From Pseudomonas brenneri (GTDB lineage: Bacteria > Pseudomonadota > Gammaproteobacteria > Pseudomonadales > Pseudomonadaceae), in contig NZ_VFIL01000017.1 of the NCBI RefSeq assembly GCF_007858285.1, positions 1 through 64,000 on the forward strand: 64,000 bases of DNA. The letters are read 5' to 3'. The stretch's first letter is position 1; every line of letters begins with the position of its first letter. Of this stretch, positions 26,926-35,154 are shown piece after piece. Made by a program: the position numbers and the translations under genes. The notes under the pieces were generated by a model. That model had not been told where the DNA came from and searched no databases. It saw only the letters and a program-made list of their open reading frames with translations.

Positions 26926-28035
26926 ATGCACGGCGAATCTCCAATCAAACGTCGCGTATCGCGCAAGATCTGGGTCGGCTCGGTGCCGGTGGGTGGCGAT
27001 GCCCCCATCGCCGTACAGAGCATGACCAACAGCGACACCAATGATGTGGCTGCCACCGTGGCCCAGATCAACCGCCTGGAAGCTGCGGGCGTCGATATCG
27101 TGCGGGTTTCCGTGCCGGATATGGACGCCGCCGAAGCCTTCGGTCGCATCAAGCAACTGGTCAAGGTGCCGTTGGTCGCCGACATTCACTTCGACTACAA
27201 GATCGCTCTGCGCGTGGCCGAACTGGGCGTCGACTGCCTGCGGATCAACCCGGGCAACATCGGTCGCGAAGACCGGGTGCGTGCCGTGGTCGATGCTGCC
27301 CGTGATCGCGGGATCCCGATTCGTATCGGCGTCAACGCCGGCTCCCTGGAAAAAGACCTGCAAAAGAAATATGGCGAGCCTACTCCGGCGGCCCTGGTTG
27401 AGTCGGCACTGCGCCACGTCGAGCACCTCGAACGCCTGAATTTCCAGGACTTCAAGGTCAGCGTAAAGGCTTCCGATGTGTTCATGGCGGTAGAAGCCTA
27501 CCGCCTGCTGGCCAAGGAAATCGTGCAGCCGTTGCACCTGGGCATCACCGAAGCCGGTGGTTTGCGTTCAGGCACAGTGAAATCTGCGGTAGGTCTCGGT
27601 ATGCTGCTGGCCGACGGGATTGGCGATACCATTCGCATCTCCCTGGCGGCGGACCCGGTAGAGGAAGTGAAAGTCGGCTACGACATTCTCAAATCCCTGC
27701 ATCTACGCTCCCGTGGCATCAATTTTATTGCCTGCCCGAGCTGCTCGCGGCAGAACTTCGACGTGGTGAAAACCATGAACGAGTTGGAAGTACGCCTGGA
27801 AGACCTGCTGGTGCCGCTGGATGTCGCAGTCATCGGTTGCGTGGTCAACGGGCCAGGTGAGGCCAAAGAGGCACATGTGGGCCTGACCGGCGGTACCCCG
27901 AACCTGATTTACATCGACGGCAAGCCGTCGCAGAAGCTGACAAATGACAATCTGGTGGATCAGCTGGAAAAGCTGATCCGCGACAAAGCGGCCGAGAAGG
28001 TCGCCGCAGACGCAGCGCTGATCGCTCGCGGCTGA
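26926..28035 (+). CDS. ispG: 4-hydroxy-3-methylbut-2-enyl diphosphate synthase (flavodoxin/ferredoxin)
   Basis: A 369-residue [4Fe-4S] enzyme of the non-mevalonate isoprenoid pathway. The N-terminal TIM barrel begins at VWVGS-type VGSVPVGGDAPIAVQSMTN; the cluster cysteines are in ISCPSCSRQ-like IACPSCSRQNFDVV and in GCVVNGPGEAKEA. It begins just after the rodZ stop. Confidence 0.97.
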   Translation: MHGESPIKRRVSRKIWVGSVPVGGDAPIAVQSMTNSDTNDVAATVAQINRLEAAGVDIVRVSVPDMDAAEAFGRIKQLVKVPLVADIHFDYKIALRVAELGVDCLRINPGNIGREDRVRAVVDAARDRGIPIRIGVNAGSLEKDLQKKYGEPTPAALVESALRHVEHLERLNFQDFKVSVKASDVFMAVEAYRLLAKEIVQPLHLGITEAGGLRSGTVKSAVGLGMLLADGIGDTIRISLAADPVEEVKVGYDILKSLHLRSRGINFIACPSCSRQNFDVVKTMNELEVRLEDLLVPLDVAVIGCVVNGPGEAKEAHVGLTGGTPNLIYIDGKPSQKLTNDNLVDQLEKLIRDKAAEKVAADAALIARG

Positions 28036-28058
28036 TTGAACGAATTTAAGGATTTGAT

Positions 28059-29348
28059 GTGAGCAAGTCTCTGCAAGCCATCCGTGGCATGAACGACATC
28101 CTGCCCGAACAGACGCCCCTGTGGCGCTATTTCGAGAGCACGGTCGCGCGCCTGCTGGATAACTACGGTTACAAGCAGATCCGCATGCCGATTGTCGAAT
28201 TCACCGAGCTGTTCAAGCGCTCCATCGGTGAAGTGACCGACATCGTCGAAAAAGAGATGTACACCTTCGAAGACCGCAACGGCGACTCCCTGACCCTGCG
28301 TCCGGAAGGTACCGCCGCGTGCGTGCGCGCCGTGCTTGAGCATGGCATCACCGGTGGTGGCCAGACTCAGAAGCTGTGGTACATCGGCCCGATGTTCCGC
28401 CACGAACGCCCGCAGAAAGGCCGTTATCGCCAGTTTCACCAGATCGGTTGCGAAGTGTTCAACCTCGATGGTCCGGACATCGACGCCGAACTGATCGTGC
28501 TGACCTGGCGCCTGTGGGGCCAGTTGGGTATCCGCGACGCGGTCAAGCTTGAACTCAACAGCCTGGGCACCAGCGAATCCCGTGGCCGCTACCGCGAAGC
28601 CCTGGTCGAGTTCCTGTCCGCGCACCTGGACAAGCTCGATGAAGACAGCCAGCGTCGCCTGAAGACCAACCCGTTGCGCGTCCTGGATACCAAGAACGCC
28701 GATACCCAGGCCATCCTGGTCGACGCGCCGAAAATGGCCGACTACCTGGACGATGAATCCCGCACGCATTTCGAGGGCCTCAAGGCTCGCCTGGATGCGG
28801 CCGGTATTCCCTACGTCATCAACCCCAAGTTGGTGCGTGGCCTCGATTACTACAGCAAGACCGTGTTCGAATGGGTCACCGACAAGCTCGGCGCCCAGGG
28901 CACCGTGTGTGCCGGTGGTCGCTATGACGGCCTGGTCGAGCAGATGGGCGGCAAGCCGACCACGGGCGTGGGCTTTGCCATGGGCATCGAGCGCCTGATC
29001 CTGCTGCTGGAAACCCTGGAGCAGATCCCCGAAGAAATTTCCCGTCAGGTGGACGTGTACCTGTGCGCCTTTGGCGAGGCGGCCGAACTGGCTGGCCTGG
29101 CCTTGAGCGAGCAATTACGCGACCAACTGCCGAGCCTGCGCCTGCAGGTCAATGCCGGCGCCGGCAGCTTCAAGAGCCAATTCAAGAAAGCCGACAAGAG
29201 CGGTGCGTTGTACGCGCTGATCCTGGGTGATGATGAACTGGCCCAGCAAGTGGTAAGTGTCAAACCCCTGCGTGGCCAGGGCGAACAACAAAGCATTGCC
29301 TTTGATGCGCTAGCAGCGCACTTGGCCACCTGCATCGTGCAGGGTTGA
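28059..29348 (+). CDS. hisS: Histidyl-tRNA synthetase
   Basis: A 429-residue class II synthetase. Motif 2 is visible as LWYIGPMFRHERPQKGRYRQ, with histidine-specific motifs LVRGLDYYSKTVFEW and AGGRYDGL. The start is a GTG at 28059, giving MSKSLQAIRGMNDILP, preceded by AAGGA. Confidence 0.97.
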   Translation: MSKSLQAIRGMNDILPEQTPLWRYFESTVARLLDNYGYKQIRMPIVEFTELFKRSIGEVTDIVEKEMYTFEDRNGDSLTLRPEGTAACVRAVLEHGITGGGQTQKLWYIGPMFRHERPQKGRYRQFHQIGCEVFNLDGPDIDAELIVLTWRLWGQLGIRDAVKLELNSLGTSESRGRYREALVEFLSAHLDKLDEDSQRRLKTNPLRVLDTKNADTQAILVDAPKMADYLDDESRTHFEGLKARLDAAGIPYVINPKLVRGLDYYSKTVFEWVTDKLGAQGTVCAGGRYDGLVEQMGGKPTTGVGFAMGIERLILLLETLEQIPEEISRQVDVYLCAFGEAAELAGLALSEQLRDQLPSLRLQVNAGAGSFKSQFKKADKSGALYALILGDDELAQQVVSVKPLRGQGEQQSIAFDALAAHLATCIVQG

Positions 29349-29389
29349 AGCTGTCAAACAGCCGAATTTAGCGATTAAGGAGTATTGGG

Positions 29390-30031
29390 GTGTCGAGTAC
29401 TGAAGATGAGCATCTGGCCGAGTTCAAAGACTGGTGGCAGCGTAACGGCAAACCCCTGGTCACTGGCGGCCTGCTGGCGCTGGTAGTGGTGTTTGGCTGG
29501 CAGGCGTTCCAGAAATATCAGGGCAATCAGTCGCAAGGCGCCTCGATGCTCTATCAGCAACTGCTGGAAACCACGCTGACGCCCACTGGCAAGCCTGACC
29601 CTGCCCAAGTGGCGGACCTGGCCGGCAAGCTGAAAAAAGAATTTGGCGGTAGCACCTACGCCCAATACGGCAGCCTGTTCGTCGCGAAAGTTGCGGTCGA
29701 TACCGGCAAGCTGGATGACGCAGCTTCCGAGCTCAAAGCCGTCGCCGACAAGCCGAACAACCCGACCCTGGGTGAAATCGCACGTCAGCGCCTGGCCCAG
29801 GTCCTGGCTGCACAGAACAAGGCCGACGAAGCACTGAAACTGCTCGACGGCGATGCTGACAAGGCATTTGTAGCCACTCGCGAAGAGCTCAAGGGCGACC
29901 TGCTGGTCCAATTGGGTCGTACCGACGAAGCCAATGCTGCGTACCAAAAAGCCAAGGCTGCGCTGTCTGATGAAGCAGCGGTCGGTGGCTTACAAATCAA
30001 GCTGGACGACCTGGCCAAAGGGGATGCGTGA
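29390..30031 (+). CDS. yfgM: Ancillary SecYEG translocon subunit YfgM
   Basis: A 213-residue bitopic inner-membrane protein. A short cytoplasmic start and membrane segment (PLVTGGLLALVVVFGWQAF) lead to a periplasmic TPR-like domain. YfgM interacts with SecYEG and PpiD and helps hand substrates to periplasmic chaperones. The GTG start follows AAGGAG. The gene abuts bamB. Confidence 0.92.
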   Translation: MSSTEDEHLAEFKDWWQRNGKPLVTGGLLALVVVFGWQAFQKYQGNQSQGASMLYQQLLETTLTPTGKPDPAQVADLAGKLKKEFGGSTYAQYGSLFVAKVAVDTGKLDDAASELKAVADKPNNPTLGEIARQRLAQVLAAQNKADEALKLLDGDADKAFVATREELKGDLLVQLGRTDEANAAYQKAKAALSDEAAVGGLQIKLDDLAKGDA

Positions 30032-30032
30032 C

Positions 30033-31175
30033 GTGATCCGTTGGAAACATGCAGCATTGCTGGCTCTGGCCGTTTTGGCCGCGGGTTGCAGCAGCAACAG
30101 CAAAAAAGAACTGCCTCCGGCCGAGCTGACCAGCTTCAAGGAAGAAGTGGTCCTGCAAAAGCAGTGGAGCCGCTCCATCGGTGACGGTCAGGGCGACACC
30201 TACAACATGTTGGTACCGGCAATTGACGGTGACAACATTGTGGCCGCTGACGTGACGGGTGTTGTGATCTCCATGGATCGCATGAACGGCGACGTCAAGT
30301 GGAAGAAGGATCTCGAACTGCCTGTTTCCGGCGCCGTCGGCGTGGGTTACGGCATGGTGATGATCGGCACGCTCAAGGGCGAAGTCGTGGCCCTGGATTC
30401 GAGCAACGGTGAAGAGAAATGGCGCGCTCGCGTGACCAGTGAAGTCCTCGCACCGCCTGCCACCAACGGCGATATCGTCGTGGTGCAGACCCAGGATGAC
30501 CGTGTTATCGGCCTTGATGCCAACACCGGTGAGCAGCGCTGGCTGTACGACAGCACCCCTGCGGTGTTGACGTTGCGCGGTACCAGTGGTCCGGTTGTGA
30601 CCAATAACCTGGCGCTGGCTGGCCTTTCGACCGGTAAAGTGGTCGCCCTGGATACCCAGAACGGCGTGCCGGCCTGGGAATCGCGGGTCGCCATTCCGCA
30701 AGGTCGTTCCGAGTTGGACCGTGTCGTGGACATCGACGGCGGCTTGCTGCTGTCGGGTGAAACCCTGTACGTCGCCACTTACCAGGGCCGTGTTGCGGCG
30801 CTGGACCTGCAAAGCGGCCGCGTCCTCTGGCAGCGTGATGCTTCCAGCTACGCCGGTGTCGCCCAAGGGTTTGGCAGCGTCTACGTGAGCCTGGCATCCG
30901 GTACCGTTGAAAGCGTCGATGAGCGTTCCACCACAGCCCTGTGGAGCAACGACTCGCTGGCTCGTCGTCAACTGTCGGCTCCGGAAGTGTTCTCCAGCTA
31001 TGTAGCGGTAGGCGACCTGGAAGGTTACCTGCACTTGCTGAGCCAGGTGGATGGTCGCTTTGTCGGCCGTGAACGTATCGACAGCGACGGCCTGCGTGCG
31101 CGTCCGCTGGTAGTAGGCAACATGCTTTATGTGTTTGGTAACAGCGGCAAGCTGGAAGCCCTGACCATCAAGTAA
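30033..31175 (+). CDS. bamB: Outer membrane protein assembly factor BamB
   Basis: A 380-residue beta-propeller lipoprotein of the BAM complex. The signal peptide ends in the lipobox LAAGC, and the mature protein shows repeated PQQ-like strands such as VVALDSSNGEEKWRARV and VVALDTQNGVPAWESRV. The GTG at 30033 is preferred because AAAGGGG lies nine bases upstream. The ATG at 30024 is in frame but directly abuts that ribosome site; it would add three residues and overlap yfgM. Confidence 0.95.
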   Translation: MIRWKHAALLALAVLAAGCSSNSKKELPPAELTSFKEEVVLQKQWSRSIGDGQGDTYNMLVPAIDGDNIVAADVTGVVISMDRMNGDVKWKKDLELPVSGAVGVGYGMVMIGTLKGEVVALDSSNGEEKWRARVTSEVLAPPATNGDIVVVQTQDDRVIGLDANTGEQRWLYDSTPAVLTLRGTSGPVVTNNLALAGLSTGKVVALDTQNGVPAWESRVAIPQGRSELDRVVDIDGGLLLSGETLYVATYQGRVAALDLQSGRVLWQRDASSYAGVAQGFGSVYVSLASGTVESVDERSTTALWSNDSLARRQLSAPEVFSSYVAVGDLEGYLHLLSQVDGRFVGRERIDSDGLRARPLVVGNMLYVFGNSGKLEALTIK

Positions 31176-31230
31176 GAACTATGCTTGGGGTAACCCCCAG
31201 GCGGCCCTGCTACAACGCTTTTTGCTTTTT

Positions 31231-31328
31231 GTAGGAGCGAGCTTGCTCGCGAAGGACCTGAGGAGCACGCGTTTAATCAGGTTAAACGCGTTATCGTTAA
31301 CGTTCTTCGCGAGCAAGCTCGCTCCTAC
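31231..31328. repeat. REPIN between bamB and der
   Basis: GTAGGAGCGAGCTTGCTCGC at the left is the inverse complement of the sequence ending GCTCGCTCCTAC at the right. The spacer contains ATCGTTAACG, shared with the elements at 46228, 53067 and 56457. Confidence 0.88.
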
Positions 31329-31437
31329 AGTGATCAGTGTTGTGCAGGGCATGTGGCATTTCAAATGCCGCCCCGAGCACCAGCCGCTGCCTTGCAGCGG
31401 CTTTTGTATTTTCTGAAATAACGCAGTGGAGAGCCGC

Positions 31438-32907
31438 ATGGTTCCCGTAATCGCCCTGGTGGGCCGACCTAACGTCGGCAAGTCCACCTTGTTCAACCGC
31501 CTGACCAGGACTCGCGACGCCATCGTCGGCGACTTGTCCGGTCTGACCCGTGATCGCCAATACGGTGAGGCAAAGTGGCAAGGGCGCTCCTACATTATTG
31601 TCGACACCGGTGGTATCTCCGGTGACGAGCATGGCATGGATGAAAAAATGGCCGAGCAGTCGCTGCTGGCCATCGAAGAAGCCGATGTCGTGTTGTTCCT
31701 GGTGGATGCCCGCGCGGGCTACACCGCTGCCGACCAGATGATTGGCGAGCACCTGCGCAAGCGCAACAAGCGTTCCTATCTGATCGCCAACAAGATCGAC
31801 AACATCGATCCTGAGGCGGCCCGAGCCGAATTCAGCCCGATGGGCCTGGGCGACGCGATCCCGGTCGCCGGTGCCCACGGTCGCGGCATCACCCAGATGC
31901 TGGAAATCGCCCTGCGCGACTTCCCCAAGGATGACGACGAAGAAGTTGAAGGCGAAGAAGAAGTCGTTGCCGAAGGTGAGGAAGCCAAGCGCATTCCTGG
32001 CCCAAGCGAAAAAGACGGCATCAAGATCGCTATCATTGGCCGTCCGAACGTCGGCAAGTCGACCCTGGTCAACCGCATGCTCGGTGAAGACCGGGTCATC
32101 GTCTATGACCAGCCAGGCACGACCCGTGACAGCATCTACATCCCGTTCGAGCGTAACGACGAGAAGTACACGCTGATCGACACCGCCGGTGTGCGCAAGC
32201 GCGGCAAGATCCACGAGGAAGTCGAAAAGTTCTCGGTGGTCAAAACCCTGCAGGCGATCAAAGACGCCAACGTGGTGATCTTCGTCATGGACGCCCGCGA
32301 AGGCGTGGTCGACCACGACCTCAACCTGCTGGGCTTTGCCCTGGAGGCCGGTCGGGCATTGGTGATCGCGATCAACAAATGGGACGGCATGACCCCGAGC
32401 GAGCGTGACTTCGTCAAAGTCGAGTTGCAGCGCCGGTTGTTCTTCGTCGACTTCGCCGATATCCACTTCATCTCGGCGCTGCACGGCACCGGTGTGGGCA
32501 ACCTCTACGCGTCGGTACAGAACTCGTTCAAGTCCGCGGTTACCCGCTGGCCAACCAACCGCCTGACCCAGATCCTTGAGGATGCAGTTGGCGAGCACGC
32601 GCCGCCGATGGTCAACAACCGCCGGATCAAACTGCGTTATGCCCACTTGGGTGGTGCCAACCCGCCGATTATCGTGATCCACGGTAACCAGATCGAGAAG
32701 GTGCCAAAGTCCTACGTGCGTTACCTGGAAAACACCTACCGCCGTGTCTTGAAGCTGGTCGGTACGCCGATCCGCATCGAGTTCAAAGGTGGCGATAACC
32801 CGTACGAAGGCAACAAGAACAGCCTGACTGATCGCCAAGTGAACAAGAAACGTCGCTTGATGAGCCACAACAAGAAGGCTGACAAAAAGCGTAAAGACCG
32901 CCGCTGA
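31438..32907 (+). CDS. der: Ribosome-associated GTPase Der (EngA)
   Basis: A 489-residue GTPase needed for 50S subunit maturation. It has two G domains, each with a GRPNVGKSTL P-loop (near residues 8 and 205), DTAG-type G3 motifs (DTGGIS and DTAGVRKRG) and NKxD motifs, followed by a KH-like domain. An acidic linker (EEVEGEEEVVAEGEEAKR) joins the G domains. The ATG at 31438 follows GTGGAG. Confidence 0.97.
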   Translation: MVPVIALVGRPNVGKSTLFNRLTRTRDAIVGDLSGLTRDRQYGEAKWQGRSYIIVDTGGISGDEHGMDEKMAEQSLLAIEEADVVLFLVDARAGYTAADQMIGEHLRKRNKRSYLIANKIDNIDPEAARAEFSPMGLGDAIPVAGAHGRGITQMLEIALRDFPKDDDEEVEGEEEVVAEGEEAKRIPGPSEKDGIKIAIIGRPNVGKSTLVNRMLGEDRVIVYDQPGTTRDSIYIPFERNDEKYTLIDTAGVRKRGKIHEEVEKFSVVKTLQAIKDANVVIFVMDAREGVVDHDLNLLGFALEAGRALVIAINKWDGMTPSERDFVKVELQRRLFFVDFADIHFISALHGTGVGNLYASVQNSFKSAVTRWPTNRLTQILEDAVGEHAPPMVNNRRIKLRYAHLGGANPPIIVIHGNQIEKVPKSYVRYLENTYRRVLKLVGTPIRIEFKGGDNPYEGNKNSLTDRQVNKKRRLMSHNKKADKKRKDRR

Positions 32908-32960
32908 TCCCTGTAGGAGCCGGCTTGCCAGCTTCTACATAAGATAGGCGTTACCCAAGA

Positions 32961-32985
32961 AGGGGCTCTGAATGAGCCCTTTTTT
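32961..32985 (+). terminator. Intrinsic terminator after der
   Basis: AGGGGCTC pairs with GAGCCCT around TGAAT and is followed by TTTTTTG. A single half-REP (TGTAGGAGCCGGCTTGCCAGC) lies just before it at about 32913-32933. Confidence 0.85.
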
Positions 32986-33053
32986 GTGCCTCACGATTGA
33001 CCCCTCGGCGCTTGCAGCTTACAACTTGTAACTCACCGTCAGGGGCCCACCGA

Positions 33054-34202
33054 ATGATCACCAGCAAGCTGCCGAACGTCGGCACCACCATCTTCACCAC
33101 CATGTCGCAACTCGCTGCGCAAACCGGCGCGCTGAATCTGTCCCAGGGCTTCCCCGATTTCAACGGCCCCCAGGCCTTGCTCGATGCGGTGGGCAAGCAC
33201 GTTGCCAGTGGCCACAACCAATACGCGCCGATGACCGGCTTGCCGGCCCTGCGCCAGCAAGTGGCGGCCAAGATCGCCCGCAGCTATGGCGTGCAGGTCG
33301 ATCCCGACAGCGAAGTGACCATCACCCCCGGCGCCACCCAGGCGATCTTCTGTGCGATCCAGGCGGTGATCCGCAGTGGTGATGAAGTCATCGTCTTCGA
33401 TCCGTGCTACGACAGCTACGAGCCAGCAGTGGAGTTGGCCGGTGGGCGTTGCGTACATGTGCAATTGGGGCAGGAGGACTTCAGCCTGGATTTTGAGCAG
33501 ATCAAGGCTGTGCTGTCACCGCGCACACGCATGATCATCCTCAATACCCCGCACAACCCCAGCGGCGCCCTGATCAGTCGTGCGGAGCTGGACCAATTGG
33601 CCGAGCTGATCCGTGACCGCGATATCTATCTGGTCAGCGATGAGGTCTACGAACACCTGGTATTCGATGGCGTGCCCCACGTCAGCGTTCTGGCCCACGA
33701 AGAGTTGTATCAGCGCGCGTTCGTGGTCAGCTCCTTCGGCAAGACCTATCACGTCACTGGCTGGAAGACCGGCTATGTCGTCGCACCAGCAGCTTTGAGC
33801 GCGGAGTTGCGCAAGGTGCATCAATACGTCAGCTTCTGCGGGGTGACGCCGTTGCAGTACGCCCTGGCCGATTTTATGGCCGAGCACCCGGAGCACGTCG
33901 AAGAGTTACCGGCCTTTTACCAGGCCAAGCGCGACCTGTTCTGTGATTTGTTGGCGCCCTCGCGTTTCAGTTTCACGCGGGTGACCGGTACTTACTTTCA
34001 ACTGGTGGATTACTCACAGATTCGCCCGGACCTGGACGACGTGGCCATGTCGCTATGGATGACCCGCGAGCATGGCGTGGCGACGATTCCGGTCTCGGTG
34101 TTCTACCAGAACCCACCCCAGGGCCAGCGCCTGGTGCGCCTGTGCTTTGCCAAACGCGAGGAGACGCTGCGCCAAGCAGCCGAGAAACTATGCGTGATCT
34201 GA
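33054..34202 (+). CDS. ybdL: Methionine/glutamine-type aminotransferase (YbdL-like, PLP fold type I)
   Basis: A 382-residue class I aminotransferase that matches E. coli YbdL closely along its length: LPNVGTTIFTTMSQLA, LSQGFPDFNGP, NQYAPMTGLPALRQQVA, NTPHNPSG and the PLP lysine in VSSFGKTYHVTGWK. YbdL prefers methionine and related aromatic or hydrophobic amino donors. The gene overlaps the omega-amidase gene by 13 bases. That coupling fits a salvage route in which glutamine donates the amino group and the resulting ketoglutaramate is removed by the amidase. The ATG at 33054 gives the family N-terminus; earlier in-frame starts do not. Confidence 0.9.
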   Translation: MITSKLPNVGTTIFTTMSQLAAQTGALNLSQGFPDFNGPQALLDAVGKHVASGHNQYAPMTGLPALRQQVAAKIARSYGVQVDPDSEVTITPGATQAIFCAIQAVIRSGDEVIVFDPCYDSYEPAVELAGGRCVHVQLGQEDFSLDFEQIKAVLSPRTRMIILNTPHNPSGALISRAELDQLAELIRDRDIYLVSDEVYEHLVFDGVPHVSVLAHEELYQRAFVVSSFGKTYHVTGWKTGYVVAPAALSAELRKVHQYVSFCGVTPLQYALADFMAEHPEHVEELPAFYQAKRDLFCDLLAPSRFSFTRVTGTYFQLVDYSQIRPDLDDVAMSLWMTREHGVATIPVSVFYQNPPQGQRLVRLCFAKREETLRQAAEKLCVI

Positions 34203-34981
34203 GTGCGTTACCCGACCTGAACATCGCCCTGGTACAGACCACCCTTGCCTGGCATGACCGCCAGGCCAACCTGGAGCATTTCGAGTTGCTGCTGGAGCAG
34301 GCCAGGGGCGCCGACTTGATCGTGCTGCCGGAAATGTTCACCACTGGTTTTTCCATGGAGTCCCAATTGCTGGCCGAAGCCGAAAACGGCCCGACCCATG
34401 AGTGGCTCAAGGCCCAGGCGCAGAAGTACAACGCGGTGATCACCGGCAGTGTGATTATCCAGGCCGCTGATGGCAGCCACCGTAATCGCTTGTTGTGGGC
34501 GCGGCCCGATGGTGAGGTGCTGCACTACGACAAGCGCCACCTGTTTCGCATGGCGGGCGAGCACAATCACTACACCCCTGGCGAGCGTCAGGTGCAGTTC
34601 GAACTCAAGGGCTGGCGAGTTCGCCCGCTGATCTGCTACGACCTGCGCTTCCCGGTGTGGAGCCGTGATGCCCAGGACACCGACCTGCTGCTGTACACCG
34701 CGAACTGGCCGGGCGCCCGGCGCCAGCACTGGAACCGCCTGTTACCGGCCCGGGCTATCGAGAATCTGTGCTATGTGGCGGCGGTGAACCGGGTAGGCAC
34801 CGACGGCAAGGGTTTTGCCTACACGGGCGACAGCCAGGTCCTGGACTTTCAGGGTGAAAGCCTGTTGAGCGCAGGGGAGGCGGACGGGGTGTTTCAGGTG
34901 TGCCTGGAGGCGGCGCAGTTAGCGGAGTATCGCCAGAAGTTTCCGGCGAATCTGGATGCCGATGCCTTTCAGTTTGTCTGA
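34190..34981 (+). CDS. yafV: Omega-amidase YafV-like (nitrilase superfamily)
   Basis: A 263-residue nitrilase-fold hydrolase with the Glu-Lys-Cys triad: Glu in IVLPEMFTTGFSM, Lys in HYDKRHLFRM, Cys in LICYDLRFPVWSR. It resembles E. coli YafV, an omega-amidase that converts 2-oxoglutaramate or 2-oxosuccinamate to the dicarboxylate plus ammonia. It overlaps the aminotransferase gene, so the two are co-translated. It is unrelated to the FmdA-type amidase at 5731. Confidence 0.9.
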   Translation: MRDLSALPDLNIALVQTTLAWHDRQANLEHFELLLEQARGADLIVLPEMFTTGFSMESQLLAEAENGPTHEWLKAQAQKYNAVITGSVIIQAADGSHRNRLLWARPDGEVLHYDKRHLFRMAGEHNHYTPGERQVQFELKGWRVRPLICYDLRFPVWSRDAQDTDLLLYTANWPGARRQHWNRLLPARAIENLCYVAAVNRVGTDGKGFAYTGDSQVLDFQGESLLSAGEADGVFQVCLEAAQLAEYRQKFPANLDADAFQFV

Positions 34982-35008
34982 TAAATCTTTGGTGTATGGG
35001 AGATAGCT

Positions 35009-35073
35009 ATCGTGGGCAAGCCCGCTCCCACATTTGGAATGCATTCCCCTGTAGGAGCGGGCTTGCCCGCGAT
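35009..35073. repeat. Inverted pair of REP sequences
   Basis: ATCGTGGGCAAGCCCGCTCC (35009-35028, continuing to CACAT) and TGTAGGAGCGGGCTTGCCCG (35050-35069, continuing to CGAT) are close inverse complements about 16 bases apart. The orientation is outward compared with a standard REPIN, with the conserved ends facing each other. Confidence 0.78.
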
Positions 35074-35104
35074 GAGGCCATCAGCATAACCACCACTCCA
35101 AAGT

Positions 35105-35138
35105 AAAAGGCCCCTGGGTTCTCACCCAGGGGCCTTTT
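35105..35138. terminator. Bidirectional intrinsic terminator between yafV and leuA
   Basis: AAAAGGCCCCTGGGT and ACCCAGGGGCCTTTT form a perfect 15-pair stem around TTCTC-type loop bases, with A and T runs outside. It can end leuA on the minus strand and yafV on the plus strand. Confidence 0.92.
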
Positions 35139-35154
35139 GCATTGCGGCAGGCTG

